Positions 33,030 to 45,945 of a stretch of DNA of 64,000 bases are shown piece by piece. The stretch lies in assembly GCA_030015575.1 (NCBI GenBank), contig JASDDO010000026.1:453755096-453819095 (forward strand), in the 5' to 3' direction. This stretch comes from Agapanthus africanus (Eukaryota; Streptophyta; Magnoliopsida; Asparagales; Amaryllidaceae). Positions within the stretch are counted from its first letter, which is position 1. Each line of letters starts with the position of its first letter. Below the pieces are notes generated by a model that was not told where the DNA came from, searched no databases, and saw only the letters and a program-made list of their open reading frames with translations. The position numbers were made by a program, and so were the translations under genes.

Positions 33030-33034
33030 GAGAG
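33030..33034. other. LARD-1 target-site duplication, left copy (GAGAG)
   Basis: GAGAG precedes the TGTAACG start of LARD-1 and is repeated at 45048-45052 after its end. A five-base duplication is what Ty3-type integrases produce. Confidence 0.85.
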
Positions 33035-36000
33035 TGTAACGTTTTGAAAATCGTTTCGGTGAAATTTCGAAAAATCGGTAAAATAAGGGGGTTTTCTATA
33101 AAAAGTCAAAATACAAATATCTTATTATAAAAATTAAATATACATATTCTAGCTATATAATTGCTATTATTTGGTGTTTATTGAGCCGCTGGTGAAATTT
33201 CAAATTTTTTGAAAAAAATATTATTTTATTATTATTTTAAGCCGTCACTAATACATTTAATTAGGGAAAATTACAAATTGGAATGAGTTGAAAAAAATTT
33301 GTGCATCATAAAACATTAAATAAAATTTTATCATGTGGTTTTTGGAACGAAATCATTTGCCAAAACGGTTTAGAAATTATTGAAGAAAAAAGGCTTTTTT
33401 TTAGCGTAAATGGATGTTTGGGGTATTGTATTTATCATTTTTCATCACCCCACACCCGTACCCACACCCACACCCCCCCATTCACTTATCCCCTTGAAGA
33501 ATTCAGCAGCCCCCTCTTTTGTCCCCACTTGGATTTCAAATGAAATGAAATGAAAGAAAAGAAAAGAAAAGAGTAGAAAATGATATAATTTGAGTTGACT
33601 TTGACTTGAACTAACTTTCTACACCTCACTCTCTCTCCTCCCTCACCCAAACCCCCTACAATCTGGCCGAAACCAGCAACCCCCAACAGCCCCCTTTTTC
33701 CTCTTCTCCTCTCTTTGTTCCATCAAAGAAAATCCAAAGAAAAATCCACTAAAAATCAAGCAAAAATCCAAATCAAAATCCGACTCCTACCCATTTTAGC
33801 TTAGCCCGTATAGCATGGATTTTGGTGACAAGGAAGCATTTTGGAGGGCTATGTGTGCTTGTGGGATCTTCAATTTGTTTGGGTAAATTCTAACCCTTTT
33901 GCTTAAATTGTTGTTAATTGCTTGTAGTTAGCTTAATTAAGTGTTAATTTGGTTTTATGTGGGTTCAATTGTATGATTATGGAATTCTAGTTAGGGTTTT
34001 GTTTTGAAATTGGGTTGTGATCACTTGTGCATGGTTTGTGATGTGAGCTAACATCTTGAAAAAAATTGTTAAAATTTATCTAGTTGCATATTACAAGCTG
34101 TTACTTGAAAAATGTCCAAATTAAGCTTTTTTGTGCAAACTAGGGTTTTATGAAATGCATTTATATATGAGATTAAAAATATGGTTAGGGTTTTTATCAT
34201 ATTATTAACTTTATTAAGTGTAGTTTAACACTTTAGTTCATGAAAATCCAACCTAAATTGTAGTTTGCGCATTTTTTTGCTATGAAATTGTTTAAAAAAT
34301 GGTATTTTGTAAACTAGAATATTAGGGTTTTTGGAATTTAATGAGATCAAATTCCGGAAATTGTTTCTATGACTTATTTAAGATATTTAATAAATATATT
34401 GGCCGCTACATTCATTTAAACATCCTGTTTTGTACAAAAACGGCGAATTGTGCTTGCTAGATTTTCGGAAAAATGACTTTTTAAGTAAAATTGGGGTTTT
34501 TGTGAGTTTTAACCTAGTTTATATTAAAATTAGTGTTCGTGAATGTGCAAATGAGTGTGATTGGATTTTTCTCGGTGGTTTGACGTTTGTACATCGACAT
34601 CGAGGGTTGGTTTGACTATTCTTGCATGCGTAGGCGATGGGTTTGGACCTATGCGTGATACGCGTGCTGATTTGATTTTCGTATGCCGTTTCGATTTCGA
34701 ATTTAGTTTTAATGCGATATGGTGCGTTATGATATGTAGGTACCCCCATGTGGACTTCGATACGACAAGCAAGCGCGTGGCGACATCGGCACCGCCTAGC
34801 GAGGACCAGGTGAGTAGATTTATATCTACGGGGAGAAGTCGGGTGGATGGCGTATAGCACCCCCGCAGTCCGTGGTGATGTATACGGATGCGTATACACA
34901 CCAACAATTTATGATATGTTGTTAGGATTTATTATTGATGATTTTAGATGGATATTGGTGTTGGATTGGTGCATGGTTACGAAACCTTAGGTAGTGGGTG
35001 CACTACACTTACACATACACACATATACATACTTGCATACATTTCTTATTTCATATGTACGTGTATGGGAATATATATTTATGTGTTCACATGGGTATGG
35101 GACTATGTGTTCATATACTGGATTTGAGGATAGTATTTGGAATTTGAGATGAGTCGATGAGATTGGGCTTGAGGCCAGGAGATCGGTGATGTGTTTTGGT
35201 TCGTATTGAGACACGACATGATGTTTTAGCGGGTCTTCTGACGTAGTAATTCTTACACCCGCATGCATACATAGATGGCATCAATATGGTACTAGACGTA
35301 GATCAGTACCCCGATCATGATAATTGATAAAGAGGATACCAGGTGAATAGTATGATGAATGTGATAATGACCCGTACCCAGATTGGGATGCCGTACGACG
35401 GATTTACGTACGAGCTATATTGATGATTGATCCGCACTCTTGACTTGGGATGCCTGATTATAGATATGGTATCGGATATGATATTATTGAGGCGGGATCA
35501 CCGACTATACATATACAGGTATGTATATGTATCGACTCAGATGATAGGCGGTTCCCTTACCTGTAGTTCAGCTTGTTAGTTCAGCCGTATAGTTTAGTGT
35601 AGTTGTTAGATTAGATTAGACTTCTTACCTATTTCAAAAACCAACGAATCGTGGGCATTCTTAAAGACAGCCCAAAGGATCCTACGGATATTTCAAAAGA
35701 CGTATCTTTTCATAAAAACACCGTAGCCCCTATTTTCAAAACCCATGATTCGTGTTATTTCAAAAGTCACCATTTGTAGGACTTATATTAGATTAATGCA
35801 GATTAGTTATAGTTGCGTCTAGTTTTCAGCTTCCGCTCATTATTGTGGTTCGCTTCGCATCGCATGCTTATATTATGTTTCGTACTACATTATTGATATC
35901 ATGCTGTTAGGACACTAGCACCATTACCGATGATGCGTATGTACCACGTACACTTACTTGCCGGCTCACACACATCTTCATCGGTAATTGTCATGCCACG

Positions 36001-37563
36001 TACACTTTAGAAATACTATTGCATTGACATAGGTTGTTAGCTAATAAATTAGACATGATATAGTGTACTTGCCTTATATGCTAGATTAGACATTGTAGAT
36101 ATTACTTGTTACTTCATGCATGTTAATATTCATTGTTATGCCGCATTCATGGATTTTTATGCCGATATGCACTGTTTACATGCTATTGAGGATTGGATTC
36201 GGATTTTTATGAGATTTTCTGGTTTTGGGGGAAAACCGCAAAACTTATATAAGCTTCTTTCTCTCTTTAAAATAAAAAGTGCGGTTTTCCCATGCTGTAT
36301 GAGTCGTCCACCATGAGTTTGCTGATGGATTTCGAGACCCGATTCGAGGAGGCGGATGAACCGTTTCGGGTACATGGTGGACCCGGTAAGGTACCCCGGG
36401 GCAAGAAGCGCGTGATGATGACGATGTGAGCCTGGCAGGGGAGCACTACCTACCGGTGATATTACCCAACGCGTCGGATATCCGGAGGATACCGTCGTGG
36501 TCTTGAGATGGATGGTAGGGGCCGGTCTGGACTGACGGCGCCCTAGATATTGAGGTACAGAGACTGTGATACAGAGATATCGAGATATTGGGATTACGTT
36601 TTGTGCCGATGCTAGGCACTGTTTTATGCTGATTTCATTATGATACCTCATTTTAAAAATACAAAGGAAATCTCACTAATTTATGAAAACAGTTCTTCAT
36701 TTACATGTATTCTGTTTTCATGCATTCATACCTCATTCATATGATATATTGCTACCTGAGGCACTGACACGGGCAGATGAGATTACACTCGGGTTAGATA
36801 TTTACCCTAGCCTTGTTATAGGCTACGTGTTATTCATATATTTGAGGACATATTATGATCATTGACCTAGGTTGCGTTATTTATGCGATTTCTGTACGTA
36901 GATATTTTTCTATTCACGAGTTGGCAACTCACCCCGTTGTGCCCCAGTTTCTTGCAGGTTTGCCGTACAGGTTTCATTACGGCTTTGCGGGCTCAGTTTC
37001 ATTCGGGTGACTTGCTAGTAGGTGGGTTTTTCTTGTATCGTACCCATCATATTACCTTGTATAATATTATTCCGTTGTATCTAGTAAATTCCATCAACCA
37101 AACATGTATTTATTGAGATAGAGACCAGTGTTGGTTATTCTTTCGACCTTAGAGTTGCTCGTTATATTTCTGGTGGTTTTGAGTTTCCTTTTGAGTTTTG
37201 ATCCTCGCCGTTGGCGTTGTATATTATATTGCTTGTGTGGTTGTGACCGTCGATTGACGAAGAGCTAGCTCCCGCTTGGGGATGCCTTTTTATTGATTTC
37301 GTATACTATTCATGTTGTATCCCGTTTGGGAGCCAGTATTTACAAAGGAGACTCTGCCGAAATTTTCAGTAAATTTTGATGTTCTTAAAAACCGCATAAT
37401 TCGGCTTATGCTATTAAAACTACTTGTTTTAAATTGGTTTTCCTTCACTCTACTTCTTTTCTTGGTTTGGATTTCTGGGTTTTCGGTTTACTTAGATTAC
37501 GTACGCCTCGAGACGTTTCGTAGTTTAAGTGCCGGTCATGTTCCGTACTTTCGGGACGTGACA
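33035..37563 (+). repeat. LARD-1 left LTR, 4529 bp
   Basis: It starts TGTAACG and ends GTGACA. The short open frames in it recur in the right LTR simply because the LTRs are copies. It contains a GAAAT/GAAAA microsatellite (about 33536-33575), a C-rich stretch near 33455-33480, and the TATA/dyad region at 36229-36291. No gene is recognised. Confidence 0.95.
36229..36291 (+). promoter_or_regulatory. LARD-1 TATA box and AATAAA inside a 12-bp inverted repeat
   Basis: The arms GGGAAAACCGCA (36229-36240) and TGCGGTTTTCCC (36280-36291) are a perfect 12-bp inverted repeat. The 39-bp spacer holds TATATAAG (about 36246-36253) and AATAAA (36270-36275). The same arrangement is at 43714-43776 in the right LTR. 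It is a candidate promoter, polyadenylation hairpin, or both. Confidence 0.55.
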
Positions 37564-37567
37564 AAGT

Positions 37568-37579
37568 TGGTATCAGAGC
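37568..37579 (+). other. LARD-1 primer-binding site
   Basis: TGGTATCAGAGC, four bases after the left LTR, is complementary to the 3' end of plant initiator tRNA-Met, the usual first-strand primer. It fixes the element as + oriented. Confidence 0.9.
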
Positions 37580-40503
37580 GTTAGGTTTTAACCTTCGGAG
37601 CGTAGGATGACCCTTGGTTGATGGAATAGGTGACTAAAGTAGAGTGACATACCGTTGATATGTTCCGCGGCATATTTACGACACGCCACTCCACTTATGA
37701 AGCCTTAGGATGTACATTTCCTTGTTCAGTATTATATTCCTTCCTGATCTAGCCTCATCGGTACCAGTTTGGTTTTGCTGCTACGGTTATGGCAGGGAGA
37801 ACTACGGCTAGAGTTGCGGTCAGCATGAGCTCGTTACGAACGAGGACTGACCATGGCGTGATTCGGGCGACACACGATTGTAGAGATGTGTCTTTTGGAT
37901 TATGTTTTTGCACCACGAGCGTTGGATGGATCGCTGTATGAGGTTACTCGGAGGTGCTGATCGACACTAGAGAATTGAGCCAATGATGGAGGCCAGCCAG
38001 ATTTTGATGACCGTTGGTGTGTTGCTTACTCCTGATGATTGAGGCACGGTTCAGCATGCAGACGAGTAAGCCAATTATTGCTGCGAACGACGAGATATCG
38101 CCCCAGATGTTGGAGCTATTGCAGTATAAGTTGTACTAAGAGATGATAGAAGGTCGCTAGTCACCCGATGATGAATGACTAGGACAGGTGGTTCGTTCGC
38201 TTACCCCGATGCGAGGTCATCAGATAGATTGATTCCAGCTAGAGACGACTTCACGCAGAGACGCGAGGGTCGACAGAGACGATCGAATGTCGAAAACCTA
38301 TTATTCCAAGTTTAAAGTAGTCGGAAAGACATGCAGGCAATTCTATGGTCCCTCTAGAAGAATGAGACCCTATATCGACTTAATGACCGTGTGAAAGCCT
38401 TTGAACCTTCGGGTTTGCGGCAGTTCTACGGCGCCATTAGTGAGGCTTGGGTTTGCCCTTCTACGGCTGGACCACCGATGCTGTGGTATGTACTCGATAC
38501 TATTAAACTGTACCCAAGATGTTGAGCTCTTGAGGGATTATGAGGTTTTGACGAATCGATTGGATGGCTCGACTTAATTCGGATGCTAGGTGGTGAGATG
38601 CATTCTTGGGAGACTCCAGATACAAGGATAGCCGTTGGAGCTCAGTCCATGCAGCCACGACGAGACGAGTCCGAAGCAGACGACATTAGAGAAAAGTGGA
38701 GTAAGAGGTTCGTACCAGATCTAGATGAGATGATGTTCCACTCCGCCGACATCAGAGATGCGATGCGCATGCCGAGGCATGGTACTTGGACTTACCTTCC
38801 AGAAGGAGTCGCGATGAGTATGCAGTCGTTCCAGAGCAAGATGCAGATATAGGAAAGGACAACGACTTCCGGACAGTTGGCAGAGACGAGACATGGAAGA
38901 GACCGTGAGCAGGATTCCTTTTAGGACACTGCTGCAATGATACTTGCACCCAGGATCAGATGTGTCACGTACATTCAGAGAACCAGAGGCCGACGCCATT
39001 GATATGTTGTCTTACGAGTGGTCGCGATGATTGGCCAGGAGATGACAAGAGATGTGCCAGAACGGGATCATCCCCGTTAGCACACCTGACAGGGCCGATG
39101 GTCCAATGGACCGAGAGATTGGTAATTCACAGTGAAGACCTTGACCCAGGAGTGGTCATTGTTATGCACACCAGCAGGCCAGAGTTCATGATCATCGACG
39201 AGATGTCCCACTAGTGACCGCGACAGTTGGCCGAGATTCTTAGAGGATGCGCTTGAGCAGTACTATTCCGCCATTGTTGATTACGATGTTTTGGGTGATT
39301 TATTCGTATGATTTGATTTTGATGCTTGAGGATTTACGATCTTTGCACAGTGTTGCACTTGATATCGTTTTCGTGCTTCAGTTTCACATGTTTGTGATTT
39401 TACGATTTTAAACAGTTGAGTTGGTTTTGTGCGTATGCATGCACACGATTTCGTTCCTGCACTCGGTATAGTTTATATATTCTTGCAGTGTGCACTGGAC
39501 TTCGATTTCGATTGTGATACTCGATATTTGTTTTGTGCACATTGTGCACCTGATTGATTTTGCGCACGTTCGGCGCTTGATATTGGATTTCATGATTTCG
39601 TGCACGATGGATGCACCTGATTTGGATTTTCGCGTATGTTGGGCGCATGTTTTGAAGGGTGATTTTGGTGCACACAAGAAGCACTAAATTGAGAATTTTT
39701 CGTGCATGTCAGGTGCACCTGATTTTGCTGTCAGGCATACATGTTGCCTACGACAGATGTTTCGTGCACACCCGATGCACTTAGATGTTGTTTCTGTGCG
39801 CATGTATGGAACATTCATGGATTTTGATTTCCGTGCGCACCAGACGCACGTAGCATTCATGTGCATATTTTGGGATTGATTTTGTATAGGGCAGTACATT
39901 TTATGATATTGCTATGTGTTTTCGTACTGAGCAGGACTAGTCAGAGGACAGTACCTGAATATATTTTTGCATGCATTGATAGTTATTGAAGGGATTTCCA
40001 AAAAGCGAGCTATAGCCTCAGTATTTACCTACGTGTCTGATATGACACGAAATGTTTAAAACAAGGAGACCCTTCTAAATTGTTTCCAAAACGGCGGAAT
40101 GTACATTTCAAACAAAGGTATATATGTATATAGTTATTTTCTTATGATAGACGTCCGCCACTGTGCAGTGTTATACGCGTTGCACAGCGACTTAAAGAGA
40201 TTTGGCATGCATTTCCTTCAGATACTTACAGATATAGATTCGATATTTACATGTATAGTTTCGAGTTATGTCATATTGGTTTTGATTTTGATTTGGCATT
40301 GATGTCTTCTCCATGACTCCGATGATTGCGGGATGCTTGACGGAGTTTTGATTTGAGTTATATGCTCATTTTTCAAGCGCATGCGCTGCGCTACGATTTG
40401 TTTTATGTAGTTACAATTTCGGAGCCCCGACGACTTGATGGTTTTTCTTAGATGTTTTAGTATTTGGGGGAGTTTGAATTTAAATTCGGGGACCGAATTT
40501 CTT
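37580..40503 (+). other. LARD-1 internal region, no intact ORF
   Basis: Nearly 3 kb holds no convincing coding sequence. An 89-codon frame at 38583-38852 (REKWSKRFVPDLDEMM...) could be an eroded gag scrap, but I cannot support that. From 39400 to 39890 the DNA is a loose repeat of GTGCAC/GYGCAC dyads set in T-rich sequence such as CTGATTTTG. Long T-rich and purine stretches make up the rest. Confidence 0.7.
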
Positions 40504-40517
40504 TAAGGGGGGAAGAT
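40504..40517 (+). other. LARD-1 polypurine tract
   Basis: TTAAGGGGGGAAGAT lies directly before the TGTAACG of the right LTR, the expected place and composition for second-strand priming. Confidence 0.85.
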
Positions 40518-43500
40518 TGTAACGTTTTGAAAATCGTTTCGGTGAAATTTCGAAAAATCGGTAAAATAAGGGGGTTTTTCTGTAAAAAATCAAAATACAA
40601 ATATCTTATTATAAAAATTAAATATACATATTCTAGCTATGTAATTGCTATTATTTGGTGTTTATTGAGCCGCTGGTGAAATTTCAAATTTTCTGAAAAA
40701 AATATTATTTTATTATTATTTTAAGCCGTCACTAATACATTTAATTAGGGAAAATTACAAATTGGAATGAGTTGAAACAAATTTTGTGCATCATAAAACA
40801 TTAAATAAAATTTTATCATGTGGTTTTTGGAACGAAATCATTTGCCAAAACGGTTTAGAAATTATTGAAGAAAAAAGGCTTTTTTTTAGCGTAAATGGAT
40901 GTTTGGGGTATTGTATTTATCATTTTTCATCACCCCACACCCGTACCCACACCCACACACCCCCATTCACTTATCCCCTTGAAGAATTCAGCAGCCCCCT
41001 CTTTTGTCCCCACTTGGATTTCAAATGAAATGAAATGAAAGAAAAGAAAAGAAAAGAGTAGAAAATGATATAATTTGAGTTGACTTTGACTTGAACTAAC
41101 TTTCTACACCTCACTCTCTCTCCTCCCTCACCCAAACCCCCCACAATCTGGCCGAAACCAGCAACCCCCAACAGCCCCCTTTTTCCTCTTCTCCTCTCTT
41201 TGTTCCATCAAAGAAAATCCAAAGAAAAATCCACTAAAAATCAAGCAAAAATCCAAATCAAAATCCGACTCCTACCCATTTTAGCTTAGCCCGTATAGCA
41301 TGGATTTTGGTGACAAGGAAGCATTTTGGAGGGCTATGTGTGCTTGTGGGATCTTCAATTTGTTTGGGTAAATTCTAACCCTTTTGCTTAAATTGTTGTT
41401 AATTGCTTGTAGTTAGCTTAATTAAGTGTTAATTTGGTTTTATGTGGGTTCAATTGTATGATTATGGAATTCTAGTTAGGGTTTTGTTTTGAAATTGGGT
41501 TGTGATCACTTGTGCATGGTTTGTGATGTGAGCTAACATCTTGAAAAAAATTGTTAAAATTTATCTAGTTGCATATTACAAGCTGTTACTTGAAAAATGT
41601 CCAAATTAAGCTTTTTTGTGCAAACTAGGGTTTTATGAAATGCATTTATATGTGAGATTAAAAATATGGTTAGGGTTTTTATCATATTATTAACTTTATT
41701 AAGTGTAGTTTAACACTTTAGTTCATGGAAATCCAACCTAAATTGTAGTTTGCGCATTTTTTTGCTATGAAATTGTTAAAAAAAGGGTATTTTGTAAACT
41801 AGAATATTAGGGTTTTTGGAATTTAATGAGATCAAATTCCGGAAATTGTTTCTATGACTTATTTAAGATATTTAATAAATATATTGGCCGCTACATTCAT
41901 TTAAACATCTTGTTTTGTACAAAAACGGCGAATTGTGCTTGCTAGATTTTCGGAAAAATGACTTTTTAAGTAAAATTGGGTTTTTTGTGAGTTTTAACCT
42001 AGTTTATATTAAAATTAGTGTTCGTGAATGTGCAAATGAGTGTGATTGGATTTTTCTCGGTGGTTTGACGTTTGTACATCGACATCGAGAGTTGGTTTGA
42101 CTATTCTTGCATGCGTAGGCGATGTGTTTGGACCTATGCGTGATACGCGTGCTGATTTGATTTTCGTATGCCGTTTCGATTTCGAATTTAGTTTTAATGC
42201 GATATGGTGCGTTATGATATGTAGGTACCCCCATGTGGACTTCGAGACGACAAGCAAGTGCATGGCGACATCGGCACCGGCTAGCGAGGACCAGGTGAGT
42301 AGATTTATATCTACGGGGAGAAGTCGGGTGGATGGCGTATAGCACCCCCGCAGTCCGTGGTGATGTATACGGATGTGTATACACACCAACAATTTATGAT
42401 ATGTTGTTAGGATTTATTATTGATGATTTTAGATGGATATTGGTGTTGGATTGGTGCATGGTTACGAAACCTTAGGTAGTGGGTGCACTACACTTACACA
42501 TACAGACATATACATACTTGCATACATTCCTTATTTCATATGTGCGTGTATGGGAATATATATTTATGTGTTCACATGGGTATGGGACTATGTGTTCATA
42601 TACTGGATTTGAGGATAGTATTTGGAATTTGAGATGAGTCGATGAGATTGGGCTTGAGGCCAGGAGATCGGTGATGTGTTTTGGTTCGTATTAAGACACG
42701 ACATGATGTTTTAGCGGGTCTTCTGACGTAGTAATTCTTACACCCGCATGCATACATAGATGGCATCAATATGGTACTAGACGTAGATCAGTACCCCGAT
42801 CATGATAATTGATAAAGAGGATACCAGGTGAATAGTATGATGAATGTGATAATGACCCGTACCCAGATTGGGATGCCGTACGACGGATTTACGTACGAGC
42901 TATATTGATGATTGATCCGCACTCTTGACTTGGGATGCCTGATTATAGATATGGTATCGGATATGATATTATTGAGGCGGGATCACCGACTATACATATA
43001 CAGGTATGTATATGTATCGACTCAGATGATAGGCGGTTCCCTTACCTGTAGTTCAGCTTGTTAGTTCAGCCGTATAGTTTAGTGTAGTTGTTAGATTAGA
43101 TTAGACTTCTTACCTATTTCAAAAATCAACGAATCGTGGGCATTCTTAAAGATAGCCAAAGGGATCCTACGGATATTTCAAAAGACGTATCTTTTCATAA
43201 AAACACCGTAGCCCCTATTTTCAAAACCTATGATTCGTGTTATTTCAAAAGGCACCATTTGTAGGACTTATATTAGATTAATGCAGATTAGTTATAGTTG
43301 CGTCTAGTTTTCAGCTTCCGCTCATTATTGTGGTTCGCTTCGCATCGCATGCTTATATTATGTTTCGTACTACATTATTGATATAATGCTGTTAGGACAC
43401 TAGCACCATTACCGATGATGCGTATGTACCACGTACACTTACTTGCCGGCTCACACACATCTTTATCGGTAATTGTCATGCCACGTACACTTTAGAAATA

Positions 43501-45047
43501 CTATTGCATTGACATAGGTTGTTAGCTAATAAATTAGACATGATATAGTGTACTCGCCTTATATACTAGATTAGACATTGTAGATATTACTTGTTACTTC
43601 ATGCATGTTAATATTCATTGTTATGCCGCATTCATGGATTTTTATGCCGATATGCACTGTTTACATGCTATTGAGGATTGGATTCAGATTTCTATGAGAT
43701 TTTCTGGTTTTGGGGGAAAACCGCAAAACTTATATAAGCTTCTTTCTCTCTTTAAAATAAAAAGTGCGGTTTTCCCATGCTGTATGAGTCGTCCACCATG
43801 AGTTTGCTGATGGATTTCGAGACCCGATTCGAGGAGGCGGATGAACCGTTTCGGGTACATGGTGGACCCGGTAAGGTACCCCGGGGCAAGAAGCGCGTGA
43901 TGATGACGATGTGAGCCTGGTAGGGGAGCACTACCTACCGGTGATATTACCCAACGCGTCGGATATCCGGAGGATACCGTCGTGGTCTTGAGATGGATGG
44001 TAGGGGCCGGTCTGGACTGACGGCGCCCTAGATATTGAGGTACAGAGACTGTGATACAGAGATATCGAGATATTGGGATTACGTTTTGTGCCGATGCTAG
44101 GCACTGTTTTATGCTGATTTCATTATGATACCTCATTTTAAAAATACAAAGGAAATCTTACTAATTTATGAAAACAGTTCTTCATTTACATGTATTCTGT
44201 TTTCATGCATTCATACCTCATTCATATGATATATTGCTACCTGAGGCACTGACACGGGCACATGAGATTGCACTCGGGTTAGATATTTACCCTAGCCTTG
44301 TTATAGGCTACGTGTTATTCATATATTTGAGGACATATTATGATCATTGACCTAGGTTGCGTTATTTATGCGATTTCTGTGCGTAGATATTTTTCTATTC
44401 ACGAGTTGGCAACTCACCCCGTTGTGCCCCAGTTTCTTGCAGGTTTGCCGTACAGGTTTCATTACGGCTTTGCGGGCTCAGTTTCATTCGGGTGACTTGC
44501 TAGTAGGTGGGTTTTTCTTGTATCGTACCCATCATATTACCTTGTATAATATTATTCCGTTGTATCTAGTAAATTCCATCAACCAAACATGTATTTATTG
44601 AGATAGAGACCAGTGTTGGTTATTCTTTCGATCTTTGAGTCGCTCGTTATATTTCTGGTGGTTTTGAGTTTCCTTTTGAGTTTTGATCCTCGCCGTTGGC
44701 GTTGTATATTATATTGCTTGTGTGGTTGTGACCGTCGATTGACGAAGAGCTAGCTCCCGTTTGGGGATGCCTTTTTATTGATTTCGTATACTATTCATGT
44801 TGTATCCCGTTTGGGAGCCAGTTTTACAAAGGAGACTCTGCCGAAATTTTCAGTAAATTTTGATGTTCTTAAAAACCGCATAATTCGGCTTATGCTATTA
44901 AAACTACTTGTTTTAAATTGGTTTTCCTTCACTCTACTTCTTTTCTTGGTTTGGATTTCTGGGTTTTCGGTTTACTTAGATTACGTACGCCTCGAGACGT
45001 TTCGTAGTTTAAGTGCCGGTCATGTTCCGTACTTTCGGGACGTGACA
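40518..45047 (+). repeat. LARD-1 right LTR, 4530 bp
   Basis: It is a near-identical copy of 33035-37563 with scattered substitutions and one- to few-base indels, ending GTGACA. It is followed by GAGAG (45048-45052), the right target-site copy. Confidence 0.95.
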
Positions 45048-45945
45048 GAGAGAGAGAAGAAAATACTATTAGCATGATGCTGTTGCAAGTTTAGAGTGGT
45101 TTTAATTTATCTAAACAGGATGGCTCCCACTGTTTCTCAAATCCCTCCACACACCATAAAAGAAGAATTAGCCAGGACTATTCTCACCATACAATTCTTG
45201 CTTAACCGTTCAGCCAGGTCAGTGTCGATATTTCGAGGGAGGTTTTCCAACGCTTTCGCGAAGTTCCTTAATTAAATAACCTCTTTTCTCTGGGGGGCGT
45301 AGCCCCGCTGACACCTTTCTAGGCACCTACTTGGTTTATAGTATTGATCGTTAAGTGATGAATCTCCTGATAAGTAGCATGTACTCACAGTAGGATCGGG
45401 ATCCAAAATATCATCGTATGATAATGTTGAAGGAATCCTACCAATATTCATCAAACTCCAAAATGGTATGCTACTTTCTGCAAATTTTAGTTTCTTTAGA
45501 AATTCCCGATGTGGATTTTTGCCCCATGCTCTTATGACCTTGACGAAGGTCAACAAATCATAAGTCGCATGTCAAGTTCTACCCGTCATTGTCTAGGTTA
45601 ATTTGAACCCACCCGTACATACCCTTGACGAAGGTCAACAAGGTAATACGACTGTCCCAAACCAACGCATCTATCTATGCTACATATGAACATCCGACAG
45701 CTACCAATCACTATGCCTTGACGAAGGTCAACAAACATAGCTTGAATACTATTGAATATCCATATGAAATGACGGAGGGCTACGACAGGTTTTGGCAAAA
45801 CCGTGAACGTAGTGAACTTGATATAATCGAAGGAACCTGATACTTTTTTAAAAGGAGTGGTTAAAGCTCCACAATTAAATAATTCTGATTTTTTTTTATT
45901 AAAATAACCGAGTGGTTTCTTTTAAATTTGTTCCAACGATTAAAC
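45048..45945 (-). other. COP-D leader (right part) with three TTGAC hairpins
   Basis: This is the untranslated leader upstream of COP-D gag, read on the minus strand. Three copies of TTGACGAAGGTCAA (+ strand) lie at 45540-45553, 45625-45638 and 45718-45731. The outer stems are CTTATGA/TCATAAG around the first and CTATG/CATAG around the third. No gene is present. The COP-E LTR interrupts it at 45946. Confidence 0.8.

Larger units (their letters stand above)
33035..45047 (+). mobile_element. LARD-1: large non-coding LTR retrotransposon (Del/Tekay-like ends)
   Basis: It has two LTRs of about 4.53 kb, a 2.95-kb internal region, a primer site matching initiator tRNA-Met and a polypurine tract, flanked by a perfect GAGAG duplication. 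I find no intact or convincing gag or pol. LTR ends TGTAACG...GGGACGTGACA and the phrase TTGGTATCAGAGCG after them are typical of Del/Tekay chromoviruses. It is therefore probably a large retrotransposon derivative mobilised by such an element. The LTRs differ only by scattered substitutions and small indels, so it is fairly young. Confidence 0.93.
27743..45945 (-). mobile_element. COP-D: copia element split by LARD-1, minus strand
   Basis: COP-D occupies 27743-33034 and 45048-45945. LARD-1 lies between, flanked by GAGAG on both sides. The right part is leader and ends where the COP-E LTR begins at 45946. The parts rejoin in a CT-rich tract (minus strand) just upstream of gag, matching the layout of COP-G. 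Protein frames are broken and gag has an internal deletion. Confidence 0.88.

Noticed and set aside
34120-34340. Telomere-like TTTAGGG motifs in LARD-1 LTRs
   Set aside because: Only a few scattered TAGGGTTTT words occur in AT-rich DNA. There is no tandem run.
38583-38852. LARD-1 internal frame as a gag gene
   Set aside because: It is only 89 codons, with no capsid signature or zinc knuckle. It could be a scrap but cannot be supported.
33301-45077. Many paired short ORFs such as those at 33301-33543 and 40786-41028
   Set aside because: They appear twice only because the two LTRs are copies. They have low-complexity content and no domain.
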